DNA from: Lachnospiraceae bacterium
Lineage (GTDB): Bacteria; Bacillota; Clostridia; Lachnospirales; Lachnospiraceae
NCBI GenBank assembly: GCA_910573755.1
Contig: CAJTBO010000024.1
Span: forward strand, 1 to 64,000
Direction of reading: 5' to 3'
DNA: 64,000 bases
Every line of letters begins with the position of its first letter. The stretch's first letter is position 1. Under the pieces are notes generated by a model. That model ran no database searches and had not been told where the DNA came from. It saw nothing but the letters and a program-made list of their open reading frames with translations. A program made the position numbers and the translations under genes. Positions 25,056 through 34,370 of the stretch are shown here, piece after piece.

Positions 25056-27059
25056 TCAGCAATAATTCGTTATCACAAACTCAAGGTTCCGCTCTCCTCT
25101 GAATTCGTTTATGCCCGGATAATAGGTGATCGTCAGGGGCAGTTCGGCCTTGCCGCCTGAAAACAACCTGTCCGCCGCCGCGCCGTATTTTCCCCTCAGG
25201 AAATCCTCCAGCGACTCCACGTCTCCGAAGCGCACCAGCGTATAACGCCTTCCCTCCGCATCCGCCGCCTGAAACTTTGCCACGTTTCTGTTTTTTCCAA
25301 AAATCCTTCCGGAAAGCAGCCTCACGTCTTTCTGCGCGAAAACCGGCTTCGGGTTTCCCGTTCCGAAGGGCGCAAGAAGTTCCAGTTCCTGTATGAAATT
25401 CTCTGATACATAAGAAAAAGGCAAGGCGATATCGATATGTACTTTCGGCACAAAATCCTCCTCCGTCAGCGTACAGTTTTCATTCAGCCGCCTGCGCAGC
25501 CCGGGCAGATTTTCTTTCGCAAGGGAAAGCCCTGCCGCCATCTTATGCCCTCCGAACTTATCAAACAGTTCCTTACAGGCAGAAAGTTCCGCAAACATAT
25601 CATAGCCCTCTATAGAGCGCCCCGATCCTTTCACACCTTCCTCCGCATCCGTCAGAACGATCGACGGCTTATGGTATTTTTCCCTGATCCGCCCGGCAAT
25701 GATGCCTGCAAGGCTTTCATGGCAGTCCGGCAGATATAGGATCAATACCTTGTCCTTCCGGTCTGAACTGAGTTCCTCCCATTCTCTTTTCTGCACCACG
25801 CCGCTCTCCGCATCTGTCGTCTGAGCAGAGGCGCTTTCTGACTTTTCATCCTCCCCGGGGGGCACCGCCCCGCTTTTTGCCCCTTCCTCCGCCTTCTGCG
25901 CTGCTACCTTTATCTTCTGCTCTTCCTCCGCCTTCTGCGCCTCTTCCTTTGTCTTCTGTGCCTCTTCCCCCGCCTTCTGTGCCTCTTCTTCTGTCTTCTG
26001 CGCCGTTTCGCCTGCCGCCCCGCGCTCCAGCAGCTTCACCGCCTGCTTCACGCCGGCCTCCGTCATCTCCTTGCGGCTGTCGTTTAAGTTCTTCAGTTCC
26101 GCCGCCATGGGCACCGCCTTCTGATAATCCTCTTCCAGCCAGAGCTGCAGGGAAAGAGACGCGCTCTCCAGTCGCCCCGACGCGTTGACGCAGGGCCCCA
26201 GGACAAAGCCGATATGATAGGCATCTATTTTCTCTTTTTCCAGTTTATTTACTTCGATCAGCGCCCGCAGCCCCGGATGCGCAGTGCGGCGCATCCGCCT
26301 CAGCCCTTCTTTTACAATGATGCGGTTTTCATCCTTCAACTCCATCACATCTCCGACCGTAGCAAAGGCAGCCATTTCCAGCAGGGCATACAGAAGTTCC
26401 TGCTTTGTCCCAAGCGCCTCTGCCAGCTTATATGCCACCACCGCGCCGCAGATGCCCGGAAAAGGATAACTCTCCCCCGGCTGTTTCGGATCTACCACCG
26501 CTTCCGCCGGCGGCAGGTGATACACCCTCTCCCCCGATCGGATATCTTCCGTAAAAGGCACTTCATGGTGATCCGTCACCACCACCTGCATCCCCAATCG
26601 GTGCGCCAGCTCTATCTGCGGCGTCGCCGCGATCCCGTTATCGCAGGTGACGATCAGCTCCACCCCTTCCGCCGCCGCCTGCTCGATCAGATGGTCGTTC
26701 AGCCCATAACCGTCCCGGATACGGTGGGGGATCGCCATATCCGCTTTGGCGCCGAGAGACCTGAATGCCCGCACAAGGATCGCGGTGGCACAGACACCGT
26801 CAATATCATAGTCCCCGATCACCCTGATCTTTTGCCCTTTGGAAATCGCCTCCCGGATCACCGAGACTGCCCTGTCCATATCTTTCAGCAATCCGGGCTC
26901 ATACAGATCCCCGATATCCCCCAGCAGATATTTCCGGATCTCCTCCGTCCCGCAGACGTCCCTGTTACGGATCAGCCTCGCCAACACCGGCGATATCCGG
27001 AACTCCTCCGCTATCCTATTAAAATCCGCCTTCTTGGCAGCTACAAACCAATTTCCCAT
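25056..27059 (-). CDS. recJ: Single-strand-specific exonuclease RecJ with coiled insertion
   Basis: RecJ degrades single-stranded DNA 5' to 3' in repair. The 667-residue protein has DHH-domain motifs VIGDYDIDGVCAT and VVTDHHEVPF, GICGAVVAYKL, the DHHA1 part (SGRSIEGYDMFAELSACKEL, FGGHKMAAGLSL) and the C-terminal OB domain. Unusual is an inserted stretch at about residues 350-425 built from AQKTEEE-type heptads and a Ser/Asp-rich linker, between the first DHH part and LILYLPDCHESLAGIIAGR. The insert is probably a solvent-exposed coiled loop and should not remove catalytic residues. The ribosome site is weak. Confidence 0.92.
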   Translation of the reverse strand: MGNWFVAAKKADFNRIAEEFRISPVLARLIRNRDVCGTEEIRKYLLGDIGDLYEPGLLKDMDRAVSVIREAISKGQKIRVIGDYDIDGVCATAILVRAFRSLGAKADMAIPHRIRDGYGLNDHLIEQAAAEGVELIVTCDNGIAATPQIELAHRLGMQVVVTDHHEVPFTEDIRSGERVYHLPPAEAVVDPKQPGESYPFPGICGAVVAYKLAEALGTKQELLYALLEMAAFATVGDVMELKDENRIIVKEGLRRMRRTAHPGLRALIEVNKLEKEKIDAYHIGFVLGPCVNASGRLESASLSLQLWLEEDYQKAVPMAAELKNLNDSRKEMTEAGVKQAVKLLERGAAGETAQKTEEEAQKAGEEAQKTKEEAQKAEEEQKIKVAAQKAEEGAKSGAVPPGEDEKSESASAQTTDAESGVVQKREWEELSSDRKDKVLILYLPDCHESLAGIIAGRIREKYHKPSIVLTDAEEGVKGSGRSIEGYDMFAELSACKELFDKFGGHKMAAGLSLAKENLPGLRRRLNENCTLTEEDFVPKVHIDIALPFSYVSENFIQELELLAPFGTGNPKPVFAQKDVRLLSGRIFGKNRNVAKFQAADAEGRRYTLVRFGDVESLEDFLRGKYGAAADRLFSGGKAELPLTITYYPGINEFRGERNLEFVITNYC

Positions 27060-27223
27060 TTTTCATACCCATTCCATAGATATACAGTCACCGCTGTCTT
27101 TCAATAGCCATCCAAAAATCTATATTTTCGCTGTCTAATACGCCTAACACTTCACAAACAGCTTTCCCTTCATACAAACAGGACAGAGCCACTTTCCGCC
27201 CTGCCCTGATATCTTTCATACAT

Positions 27224-27631
27224 TCAACAAATATATGAATAAAGTAATTCCCAACTGTCGCTCCACAGACAATCAATAAAATGCCCGAACATAAATTGCT
27301 CATTTGACAAACAGCAGCCTGTCGTCTTATTATCTGCACACAGTACAAAACTATCCACCACTAATTGTCGGCACATTTCAGCAGGCGATACGGCCAAACC
27401 CTTGTCAATGCCCGGGAAGTTATAAAACTCCGGCTTAAATGCCTGCTGTACCAACATATCCATGTTTTCAGACATATAGCTCAGTCTCTTCCAGTATTCC
27501 TGAATATCTATATCGCTTATTGTTTCATCCTCTTCCGCCCAGATATAATAACCGCACGGATCACTGAAAGGAAACGAAAATCTCGAGTTTCCCCCTGTGA
27601 TGTCCATTACCTTAACAGCATCCACATCCAT
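27224..27631 (-). CDS. Hypothetical protein, possibly frameshifted
   Basis: The 135-residue frame starts MDVDAVKVMDITGGNSRFSF with AGGAG upstream and contains YYIWAEEDETISDIDIQEYW and GHFIDCLWSDSWELLYSYIC at its end. I do not recognise the family. Immediately downstream another frame continues with MKDIRAGRKVALSCLYEGKA and a LGVLDSENIDFWMAIERQR end at 27088. It may be one protein of about 178 residues broken by a single-base shift near 27230, or two overlapping short genes. It lies between recJ and secDF, where no conserved gene is expected. Confidence 0.5.
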   Translation of the reverse strand: MDVDAVKVMDITGGNSRFSFPFSDPCGYYIWAEEDETISDIDIQEYWKRLSYMSENMDMLVQQAFKPEFYNFPGIDKGLAVSPAEMCRQLVVDSFVLCADNKTTGCCLSNEQFMFGHFIDCLWSDSWELLYSYIC

Positions 27632-27672
27632 TACTCTGCACTCCTAAGATCAAATTCCGCATCCGCAACAGT

Positions 27673-29841
27673 TTATTTTGCTTCCTCTTTCTGCTTTATC
27701 TTCGTCCGCAGCACATACCACAGCGCCCCCGTAATACATACGGAAGAGTAGGTACCGCAGAGGATACCCGCCATCAGCGGCAGCGCGAATTCACGGATGC
27801 TCGAAACGCCGAATACATACAGCGCCGTCACCATGATAAAGGTTGTCAGAGAAGTAAAGATACTTCTCGAAAGCGTCTGTGTAATGGAATGGTTTACCAT
27901 CTCCTGCAGATCATCCTTCCTTGTCATGCTGCGCATATTCTCACGGACACGGTCGAAGATAACGATGGTCGCATTAATAGAATAACCTACGATCGTCAGC
28001 ATGCAGGCGATAAATGTCGAGCCTACGGAAACCCTTGTCACCGCATAGAATGCCAGTACCACCAGTACGTCATGGATCAGCGCGATCACCGCGCTTGCGC
28101 CGAAACGGATATCCTTAAACCTGAACCAGATATAAAGCAGCATGCAGACCGTCGCAATCGCCACCGCCACAACAGCGTCTGTCTGTGCTTCGGAACTGAT
28201 CGTTGAACTGATAGTCTCCGCTGTGATCGGATATGCGTCATCCAGTTCAAAGTTCTCCTCCAGCATACTGTCCAGGGCTTCTCTTTCTTCCACTTCCAGC
28301 GTTCTTGTCTTGAAGATGACCTGATTGCTGCCTGCCACCTTCTGCACCTGAACATTGGCATCCCCTGTGATATCCTCGATACCCGGCACCACTTCGGCAT
28401 CCAGCCTCTCAATCGAATAATCTTCCGCAAAAGTAACCGTAGTCTGGGTGCCGCCCATGAAATCCAGAGAATAATTCAGCGCGCCGCTTCCGCTTCCCTT
28501 CTGTACACCCATTACCACAAAGCCCACAAGGATGACCGCAACAGAGATGCCGAAGAAAAAGTGCTTTTTGCCCAGGAAATTGATGGATTTCTTTTCCTTT
28601 GCCACACCGAAGAGTTTCACGGAATCCAGCCCAAGGCCGATCAGCGCATTTAAAATGATGCGGGTGATAAATACCGCCGTAAACATGGACAGGATAATAC
28701 CCAGCGCCAGCGTCTGCGCAAAACCTTTGATCGGGCCTGTGCCCCGAAGTCCCAGCACGATCGCTGCGATCAGGGTTGTGATATTACCGTCAATGATAGC
28801 GGAGAGAGCCTTGTTAAAACCGATCTTTACGGAAGAAGCCACTGTCTTTCCGGTCGCCAGTTCCTCACGGATTCTGGCAAAGATGATCACGTTGGCATCC
28901 ACCGCCATACCGATGCCCAGAATGATACCTGCAATACCCGGCAAAGTTAACGTTATACCGAAAGATCCCAGCAGGATCACCACCAGTTCCACATACATAC
29001 CGAGCGCCAGCACAGCCGCAAAGCCCGGCAGGAAATAAACCGCAATCATAAATACCGCGATGATGGCAAAGCCCACCGCTCCTGCGATCAGCGCCGTCCG
29101 GATCGCGTCAGAACCAAGCTGCGCGCCCACCACATTGCTCCGGAGTTCTTCCAGCGTCAGTGTCAGTCCGCCGATACGGATCGTGGAAGCCAGATTCTCC
29201 GCCGCCTCAAAAGATTCCATATTGGTGATCACACAGTTTCCGTCCGTGATCTGCTGCTGTACCGCAGGGTAACTGATGATCGCATTATCATATACAATAA
29301 AGATCGGGTCATGGTTCGGCGCCGCCGCTTTGGTGGCTTCGGAGAACTTCTCCGCCCCTTCATCCGTCAGCGTAAGCCTTACCTCATAGTCAACATTTCC
29401 CATGTCATTTTGTCTGCTGCCTGCCTGTGCATCCACCACGTCGGTTCCTTCCAGCACCAGTTCCCCGTTGACATCATAAAATTCCAGAGATCCGGGGCGC
29501 CCCAGTTCCGACAGGATCTCGTTGGCGTCTGCCACACCGGGGATCTCAATACTGATACGGTCGCTTCCCTCCTGATAAACCTGTGCTTCCGTGCTATAGC
29601 CTTCCACACGCTTCTGCAGCTTGTAGATCGTATCGCTCATATCCGCCGCGCTGGGCTCTTCCTCTCCCACTACCTGGTAAGTGATGCTGACACCGCCTTC
29701 CAGATCAAGTCCCAGTTTGATATCTTCCCCGGAACCCGACTTTGTTTCTCCCCAGCCAAATGCCGCAGTGTAGCCGAACAGCGCCAGAAGCGCCAGCAGT
29801 ATCACCAGTACAATGGCTGATTTTGTTTTGCTCTGTTTCAT
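27673..29841 (-). CDS. secDF: Fused protein translocase subunit SecDF
   Basis: SecDF uses the proton gradient to pull exported proteins out of the SecYEG channel. The 722-residue polypeptide contains SecD (N-terminal helix, KLGLDLEGGVSITYQV, periplasmic domain, then a five-helix membrane block with IAGIILGIGMAVDANVIIFA) and, from about residue 425, SecF (HFFFGISVAVILVGFVVMGV, LDFMGGTQTTVTF, TIVGYSINATIVIFDRVREN). The single fused chain is usual in Bacillus and many Clostridia. Its ribosome site AATAGGAG is supplied by the dispersed repeat module at 29854-29944. Confidence 0.94.
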   Translation of the reverse strand: MKQSKTKSAIVLVILLALLALFGYTAAFGWGETKSGSGEDIKLGLDLEGGVSITYQVVGEEEPSAADMSDTIYKLQKRVEGYSTEAQVYQEGSDRISIEIPGVADANEILSELGRPGSLEFYDVNGELVLEGTDVVDAQAGSRQNDMGNVDYEVRLTLTDEGAEKFSEATKAAAPNHDPIFIVYDNAIISYPAVQQQITDGNCVITNMESFEAAENLASTIRIGGLTLTLEELRSNVVGAQLGSDAIRTALIAGAVGFAIIAVFMIAVYFLPGFAAVLALGMYVELVVILLGSFGITLTLPGIAGIILGIGMAVDANVIIFARIREELATGKTVASSVKIGFNKALSAIIDGNITTLIAAIVLGLRGTGPIKGFAQTLALGIILSMFTAVFITRIILNALIGLGLDSVKLFGVAKEKKSINFLGKKHFFFGISVAVILVGFVVMGVQKGSGSGALNYSLDFMGGTQTTVTFAEDYSIERLDAEVVPGIEDITGDANVQVQKVAGSNQVIFKTRTLEVEEREALDSMLEENFELDDAYPITAETISSTISSEAQTDAVVAVAIATVCMLLYIWFRFKDIRFGASAVIALIHDVLVVLAFYAVTRVSVGSTFIACMLTIVGYSINATIVIFDRVRENMRSMTRKDDLQEMVNHSITQTLSRSIFTSLTTFIMVTALYVFGVSSIREFALPLMAGILCGTYSSVCITGALWYVLRTKIKQKEEAK

Positions 29842-29853
29842 CTTTTACTCTCC

Positions 29854-29944
29854 TATTCCAGTTCCGCAAAACCCCCTTCAGCACAGGGGCTTTGCTGTTT
29901 TTCCAGTTCCGCCGCCCCCATTTCGGCACAGGGGCTTTGCTGTT
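29854..29944 (-). repeat. Modular SD-bearing repeat upstream of secDF (about 46-bp units)
   Basis: Two units, each read on the minus strand as AACAGCAAAGCCCC, a loop, GGGGG..., then CGGAACTGGAA. The copy nearest secDF ends in TAGGAG, its ribosome site. Arms GCAAAGCCCC and GGGGTTTTGC can form a hairpin. It starts directly at the stop of scfB. The module is shared with fmt and blaI. Confidence 0.8.
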
Positions 29945-29945
29945 T

Positions 29946-31409
29946 TTAATTCAAATCCGCCGATGCGGCTTTTAACATGATCGCACACTCTATCCGTTTT
30001 CTCTGCATCTTGCAGCCGACCTCATAAACACTTGTAATATTCCCGTGGAAATGCCGGGAGTTTGCCGCGCAGCCGCCGCTGCAGTAAAATTTTGCGAAAC
30101 AGTCTCTGCATTCTTTTTTTGCATATACATTGCACTCTTTAAAGCTGTCCCTGATATCCGTCCGGAGAATGCCCTCATCCACATTGCCCATCAGGAATTC
30201 TTCCTGCCCCACAAACTGATGGCAGGGATAAAAATCCCCCCAGGGAGTGACCGCCAGATACTCCGTACCGCTGCCGCAGCCCGACAGCCGCTTTGCCACG
30301 CAGGGACCGCCTTCTAAGTCTATCATAAAATGGAAAAAGTTGAAACCTTTTCCTTCTTTTCTGTAACGGAGAATTTCCTTTGCCAGCCTGTCGTATTCCT
30401 CCAGTATTACCGGAATATCCTCCTCGCGGATGGCATACGCTTCCGATTTTTCATCCGCCACGACAGGCTCCACGGAAATCTGCTGAAAGCCCAGATCCGC
30501 CAGATGCAGCACATCCTTCGAAAAATCAAGGTTGTTTCTTGTAAAGGTGCCGCGCACATAATAATTCATCTGGCCGCGGCTTTCCGCAGTCTGCTTAAAC
30601 TTCGGCACCACCGTATCATAACTGCCCTGTCCGCCCCGGAAAGGACGCATCAGGTCATGAACCGCCTTCCGCCCGTCTATGGAGAGGACGATGTTTGCCA
30701 TCTCCCTATTGCAGAATTCCAGTATTTCGTCGTTCAAAAGCACGCCGTTAGTCGTCAGCGTAAAGCGGAATTTCTTATGAAAAGGCTCCTCCAGGCTCCG
30801 TCCGTAAGCCACCAGATCCTTCACCACCTGCCAGTTAAGGAGCGGCTCCCCTCCGAAAAAGTCCACCTCCAGATTGATCCGCTTTCCGGAATTTGCCACC
30901 AGAAAATCCAACGCCTTCTTTCCCACCTCAAAGGACATCAACGCCCGTCTGCCGTGGTATTCCCCTTCTTCTGCAAAACAATATTTACAGGCAAGATTAC
31001 AGTCATGGGCAATATGCAGACAGAGCGCCTTTACCACAGTCTGCCTGTTTTTAAAATCAAAAATATAGTTTTCGTAGATATCCTCTGTGTAGAGCTGCTC
31101 CATCTGAGCCAGCGTAAACAACTCTTCGGCGATCTCCCTCTTTTCTTCTGCCGGACAGGAAAGTTCCCGCAGGGCTTTTACCGCCTCTTCCAGAAGGGCA
31201 TCCGCAATACCCTCCGCCTCTTTCCGCTCTTCTTCCGGATATGTTCCGGGATTACCGCTTTTTCCTGCTTTTTCCTGCTCCCGCCATGCTTTCCAGACAG
31301 GTTCTAAGAGCGGCACCGCCTGATAACTCAGCTCGTCCATCACATGGACGCTGCCGCTGTTGACATCCAGCACGATCGGATATCCGTTATTGATATACTG
31401 ATGTATCAT
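29946..31409 (-). CDS. scfB: SCIFF peptide radical SAM maturase
   Basis: The enzyme forms thioether crosslinks in the SCIFF peptide encoded just upstream. The 487-residue protein has an N-terminal peptide-recognition region, the radical SAM motif CNLACKYC (about 138-145), YFGGEPLL-like DFFGGEPLLNW, and a C-terminal SPASM domain rich in Cys (CGSGTEYLAVTPWGDFYPCH, CRDCFAKFYCSGGCAANS) for auxiliary clusters. AAAAGG precedes the ATG. Length and order match the family. Confidence 0.95.
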   Translation of the reverse strand: MIHQYINNGYPIVLDVNSGSVHVMDELSYQAVPLLEPVWKAWREQEKAGKSGNPGTYPEEERKEAEGIADALLEEAVKALRELSCPAEEKREIAEELFTLAQMEQLYTEDIYENYIFDFKNRQTVVKALCLHIAHDCNLACKYCFAEEGEYHGRRALMSFEVGKKALDFLVANSGKRINLEVDFFGGEPLLNWQVVKDLVAYGRSLEEPFHKKFRFTLTTNGVLLNDEILEFCNREMANIVLSIDGRKAVHDLMRPFRGGQGSYDTVVPKFKQTAESRGQMNYYVRGTFTRNNLDFSKDVLHLADLGFQQISVEPVVADEKSEAYAIREEDIPVILEEYDRLAKEILRYRKEGKGFNFFHFMIDLEGGPCVAKRLSGCGSGTEYLAVTPWGDFYPCHQFVGQEEFLMGNVDEGILRTDIRDSFKECNVYAKKECRDCFAKFYCSGGCAANSRHFHGNITSVYEVGCKMQRKRIECAIMLKAASADLN

Positions 31410-31479
31410 ACCATGATCCTTTTCGCTTCGTCATTACTGATAATACTTGACTACTCTCTTCCTTTCACATCACAAAGAA

Positions 31480-31501
31480 GCAGCGAGAGATTTCCCGCTG
31501 C
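31480..31501 (-). promoter_or_regulatory. Hairpin between scfA and scfB (possible attenuator)
   Basis: GCAGCG and CGCTGC form a 6-bp stem with a 10-base loop; the minus-strand transcript continues into TTCTTTG. It lies in the 144-base gap between the SCIFF peptide and its maturase and could reduce maturase expression relative to the precursor. Confidence 0.4.
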
Positions 31502-31553
31502 CTAAAACCTGACAAATCTGCTTCCTGTTTTGATATTTCTGTTGCTCAAGTAC

Positions 31554-31700
31554 TTATTTCTGAACTTTTTCACAACTCTGATTACCAACCGTACAGGAAG
31601 TCTTGCATGCTGACTGGCAGGATGTCTGGCACTCGCCGCAGCCGCCTTTCTTCATGGATTCCTTAAAATCTCTGGTTGTCAATGTCTTAATATGTTTCAT
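31554..31700 (-). CDS. scfA: SCIFF ranthipeptide precursor
   Basis: The 48-residue peptide starts MKHIKTLTTRDFKESMKKGG followed by a core with six Cys (positions 21, 24, 28, 32, 36 and 43; CGECQTSCQSACKTSC). This is the near-universal clostridial SCIFF (six Cys in forty-five residues) pattern. GGAGG lies 7 bases upstream of ATG 31700. It is followed by scfB. The mature product and role remain uncertain in the family; quorum-type signalling has been proposed for ranthipeptides. Confidence 0.95.
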   Translation of the reverse strand: MKHIKTLTTRDFKESMKKGGCGECQTSCQSACKTSCTVGNQSCEKVQK

Positions 31701-31780
31701 CACAGAACCTCCTGGCTTATTGTATCGACTTTCTTTTGCCCGCGGTTGCACACCTGCGGACACATTATTTAGGAGTATAG

Positions 31781-31824
31781 CATAAAAATTTCCGCATGAA
31801 AAGAGGGAGATGGAAATTTTTATG
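31781..31824. promoter_or_regulatory. 13-bp inverted repeat at the scfA promoter
   Basis: CATAAAAATTTCC (31781-31793) and GGAAATTTTTATG (31812-31824) are perfect complements. On the minus strand a TGC-extended TATACT -10 lies at the downstream arm, so the repeat overlaps the probable scfA promoter. It may be an operator or a terminator of the metY remnant. Confidence 0.45.
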
Positions 31825-31882
31825 TTTTATTGCAGCAGTTCAGCCTTTTGCTTTACTGTTACGTTTTATTGCATCATGCAAT

Positions 31883-32146
31883 TTATCTCACTGCCTCGAA
31901 TGCCGCATCCAATGCCGCAATCAGGTCTTCCGCCTTCTCAATGCCGATGGAGAGCCTGATCGTGTTTTCTTTGATGCCCTGCTCTCTCAGTTCCTCCGCC
32001 GTGCACTGGCTGTGGGTCGTGGTAGCCGGATGGACCACAAGGGATTTCACGTCCGCCACGTTTGCCAGCAGGGAAAAGATCGCCAGATTGTCGATAAAAG
32101 CCTGTGCCGTTAGATCGGCACCGCTCTGCGGCCGGCTGCCGTCCAA
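31883..32146 (-). pseudogene. 3' fragment of O-acetylhomoserine sulfhydrylase (MetY)
   Basis: About 75 residues match the C-terminal end of PLP-dependent O-acetylhomoserine sulfhydrylases as I know them: FIDNLAIFSLLANVADVKSL, VVHPATTTHSQ, IRLSIGIEKAEDLIAALDAA. The whole N-terminal PLP-binding part is missing, so the fragment is inactive. It lies between scfA and the alpha-glucosidase gene, next to a palindrome at 32166. Confidence 0.75.
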
Positions 32147-32165
32147 TACGCAAAAAGGATATCCG

Positions 32166-32186
32166 GCTATAGGTTATCCCTATAGC
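32166..32186. promoter_or_regulatory. Palindrome GCTATAGG-N5-CCTATAGC
   Basis: Perfect 8-bp arms flank TTATC. The size and AT/GC pattern fit a LysR-type regulator site, which often controls sulfur genes such as metY, and it sits just upstream of the metY remnant. This assignment is inference only. Confidence 0.35.
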
Positions 32187-32290
32187 TGTGCCATTTCAGC
32201 AGCCGGAATATGTTTCGGTCAATGTCATTTTCGGTTATAGATACAAATACCACAGAAAGATTCAGGCCCTCAAAGCTTTCCCGTGAGAAA

Positions 32291-33952
32291 CTATCTCCCC
32301 ACCGCAACCGCCTCATAAGGCCGCAGCGCCATCTCTCCCTTCAGCTCCGCATCCGCATAATTTCCGATCAGAATTTCTCCTGCCGGAAACTCCGCCGGCA
32401 TCTCAAAGAAAACTTCCCTGTCCGTAAAATTGCAGGCTACCAGAATCTTCTCTTCCCCCAGCGTCCTTGTATAAACATAAAGTTCCTTCGACTCCGGCAG
32501 CAGAAGATCATAGGTTCCGTATACGATCACTTCCTTTTCCTTCCGCAGGCGGATCAGATTACGGAAATAATGAAATACAGAAGTCTCTCTGACAAGCTGT
32601 TCCGCGGCGTTTATCTCCTTATAATTCGGATTCACCATGATCCAGGGCGTTCCTGTTGTAAAACCCGCGTTTTCCTCCGCACTCCACTGAAACGGCGTTC
32701 TCGCGTTATCCCTGCTCTTATACCTTAAATACCGCATCATTTCCTCTTTTGTAAACGCACCGTTTTCCGTCAGTTCATGATAGGCGTTTATACTCTCTAA
32801 ATCCCGGAAATCTTCAATGCGCTCAAACGGTACATTGGTCATCCCCAGCTCCTGTCCCTGATAAATATAAGGCGTTCCCTGCATCATATACAGGCAGGTT
32901 GCCAGCATTTTCGCAGAAGTCTCCCGGTACTTTCCGTCATTTCCGAATCTGGACACGCTGCGGGGCTGGTCATGGTTCTCCCAGAAAAGGCTGTTCCATG
33001 CTGCGCCTTCAAGCCCCTTCTGCCATCTGGTCATCACCTCTTTTAAATCCCGCAGATCCGCCTTCTTATCCGACCATTTGCTGTTCTCCCCCGCGTCCAC
33101 GTCCATATGTTCAAACTGAAATACCATATTCAGTTCCTTTTCATCGCTGCGGGCATACTTTTTCGCCTCTTCCACCGTCACCCCGGAACACTCTCCCACC
33201 GTGATCGTGTCAGCCCGGTTCAAAACCTTTTCCCGCATCTCCTGCAGATAGGCATGGACATGGGGCCCGTTGGCCGCCTCATCAAAGCCCGCGTATCCGC
33301 TGATGCCGGGAACACCGTCCGAAAACTTTGCCGGTTTGGAGATCAGGCTGATCACATCCATCCGGAAGCCGTCTACGCCCTTATCGATCCACCAGTTCAT
33401 CATCCGGAACACTTCCTCCCGCACTACAGGATTATCCCAGTTCAGATCCGGCTGTTTTCTGGAAAACAGATGCAGATAATACATATCCGTCGCCGCATCA
33501 TATTCCCACGCAGGTCCGGAAAAGCAGGACCCCCAGTTATTGGGCGCGCCGCCGTCCTTTCCCTGCCGCCAGATATAATAATCCCGGTAAGGGTTATCCA
33601 AAGATTTCCGGCTCTCCACAAACCAGGCATGTTCATCCGAAGTATGGTTCACCACCAGATCCATCACCAGCCGGATTCCCCGCTCATGGGCCGCCGAAAG
33701 CATCTCATCAAAATCCTCCATCGTGCCAAACTCTTCCATGATCGCCTGATAATCGCTGATATCATAGCCGTTGTCGTCATTGGGCGACTGATAAACCGGA
33801 GAGAGCCAGACCACATCGATCCCCAGCTCCTTCAGATAATCCATCTTTGAAGTGATTCCCCTGATATCACCGATCCCGTCTCCGTTGCTGTCGCAAAAAC
33901 TCCTCGGGTAGATCTGATATACCACACATTCCTTCCACCATCTTTTTTCCAT
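32291..33952 (-). CDS. malL: Oligo-1,6-glucosidase/alpha-glucosidase (GH13)
   Basis: A cytoplasmic GH13 enzyme that releases glucose from isomaltose-, sucrose- or maltose-type oligosaccharides. The 553-residue protein starts WWKECVVYQIYPRSFCDSNG and has the conserved regions DLVVNHTSDEH, the nucleophile in GFRMDVISLI, the acid/base Glu in TVGECSGV and the third Asp in WENHDQPRS. It has no signal peptide. GGAGG precedes the ATG. It stands alone, without transporter or regulator next to it. Exact substrate cannot be read from sequence. Confidence 0.88.
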   Translation of the reverse strand: MEKRWWKECVVYQIYPRSFCDSNGDGIGDIRGITSKMDYLKELGIDVVWLSPVYQSPNDDNGYDISDYQAIMEEFGTMEDFDEMLSAAHERGIRLVMDLVVNHTSDEHAWFVESRKSLDNPYRDYYIWRQGKDGGAPNNWGSCFSGPAWEYDAATDMYYLHLFSRKQPDLNWDNPVVREEVFRMMNWWIDKGVDGFRMDVISLISKPAKFSDGVPGISGYAGFDEAANGPHVHAYLQEMREKVLNRADTITVGECSGVTVEEAKKYARSDEKELNMVFQFEHMDVDAGENSKWSDKKADLRDLKEVMTRWQKGLEGAAWNSLFWENHDQPRSVSRFGNDGKYRETSAKMLATCLYMMQGTPYIYQGQELGMTNVPFERIEDFRDLESINAYHELTENGAFTKEEMMRYLRYKSRDNARTPFQWSAEENAGFTTGTPWIMVNPNYKEINAAEQLVRETSVFHYFRNLIRLRKEKEVIVYGTYDLLLPESKELYVYTRTLGEEKILVACNFTDREVFFEMPAEFPAGEILIGNYADAELKGEMALRPYEAVAVGR

Positions 33953-33988
33953 GCCGCGTCCTCCGTTTTTTATGTATGATTCTTCGTT

Positions 33989-34204
33989 CTACTTTCTTGC
34001 TTCCGCCTGATATTTCGCATCTTTCCAATTACGGTTCATAATCTCCAATATCTCATCCGCCGTATATAGCGTTCCTCCCGGATACTCGCAGAAGATTCTC
34101 TCTCCGTTATAATCCGGGTGCAGTCTTTTATAGAATGCGGAATACGGGTCCGATAATTCAGGCCATTTCATGTTTTCGAATATTCTATCGGAAAAATTTG
34201 ACAT
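33989..34204 (-). CDS. 71-residue hypothetical protein
   Basis: The frame encodes a soluble acidic/aromatic protein (FSDRIFENMKWPELSDPYSA, then FYKRLHPDYNGERIFCEYPG) ending in a charged helix. No family is recognised. There is no clear ribosome site before the ATG; it may be expressed weakly or be the remnant of a longer gene. It lies 36 bases upstream of malL in the same direction. Confidence 0.45.
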   Translation of the reverse strand: MSNFSDRIFENMKWPELSDPYSAFYKRLHPDYNGERIFCEYPGGTLYTADEILEIMNRNWKDAKYQAEARK

Positions 34205-34370
34205 TTATTTATAGGTTTGTATATTCAGGTTTATGAAGCAGCTCCATCCGGATCCGTTTTTATCTCATTACCAAAACTTCTGAGATATTTATACCCCTTT
34301 CAAAAGTTCACAGCTGCTGCCATCACTGCTTATCAAATGCTATCATAAAATCTGCAGACAAAAAGTCTGG

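Noticed and set aside
32207-32290. Possible riboswitch upstream of the metY remnant
   Set aside because: No SAM or other riboswitch core was recognisable; only a simple palindrome is present nearby.
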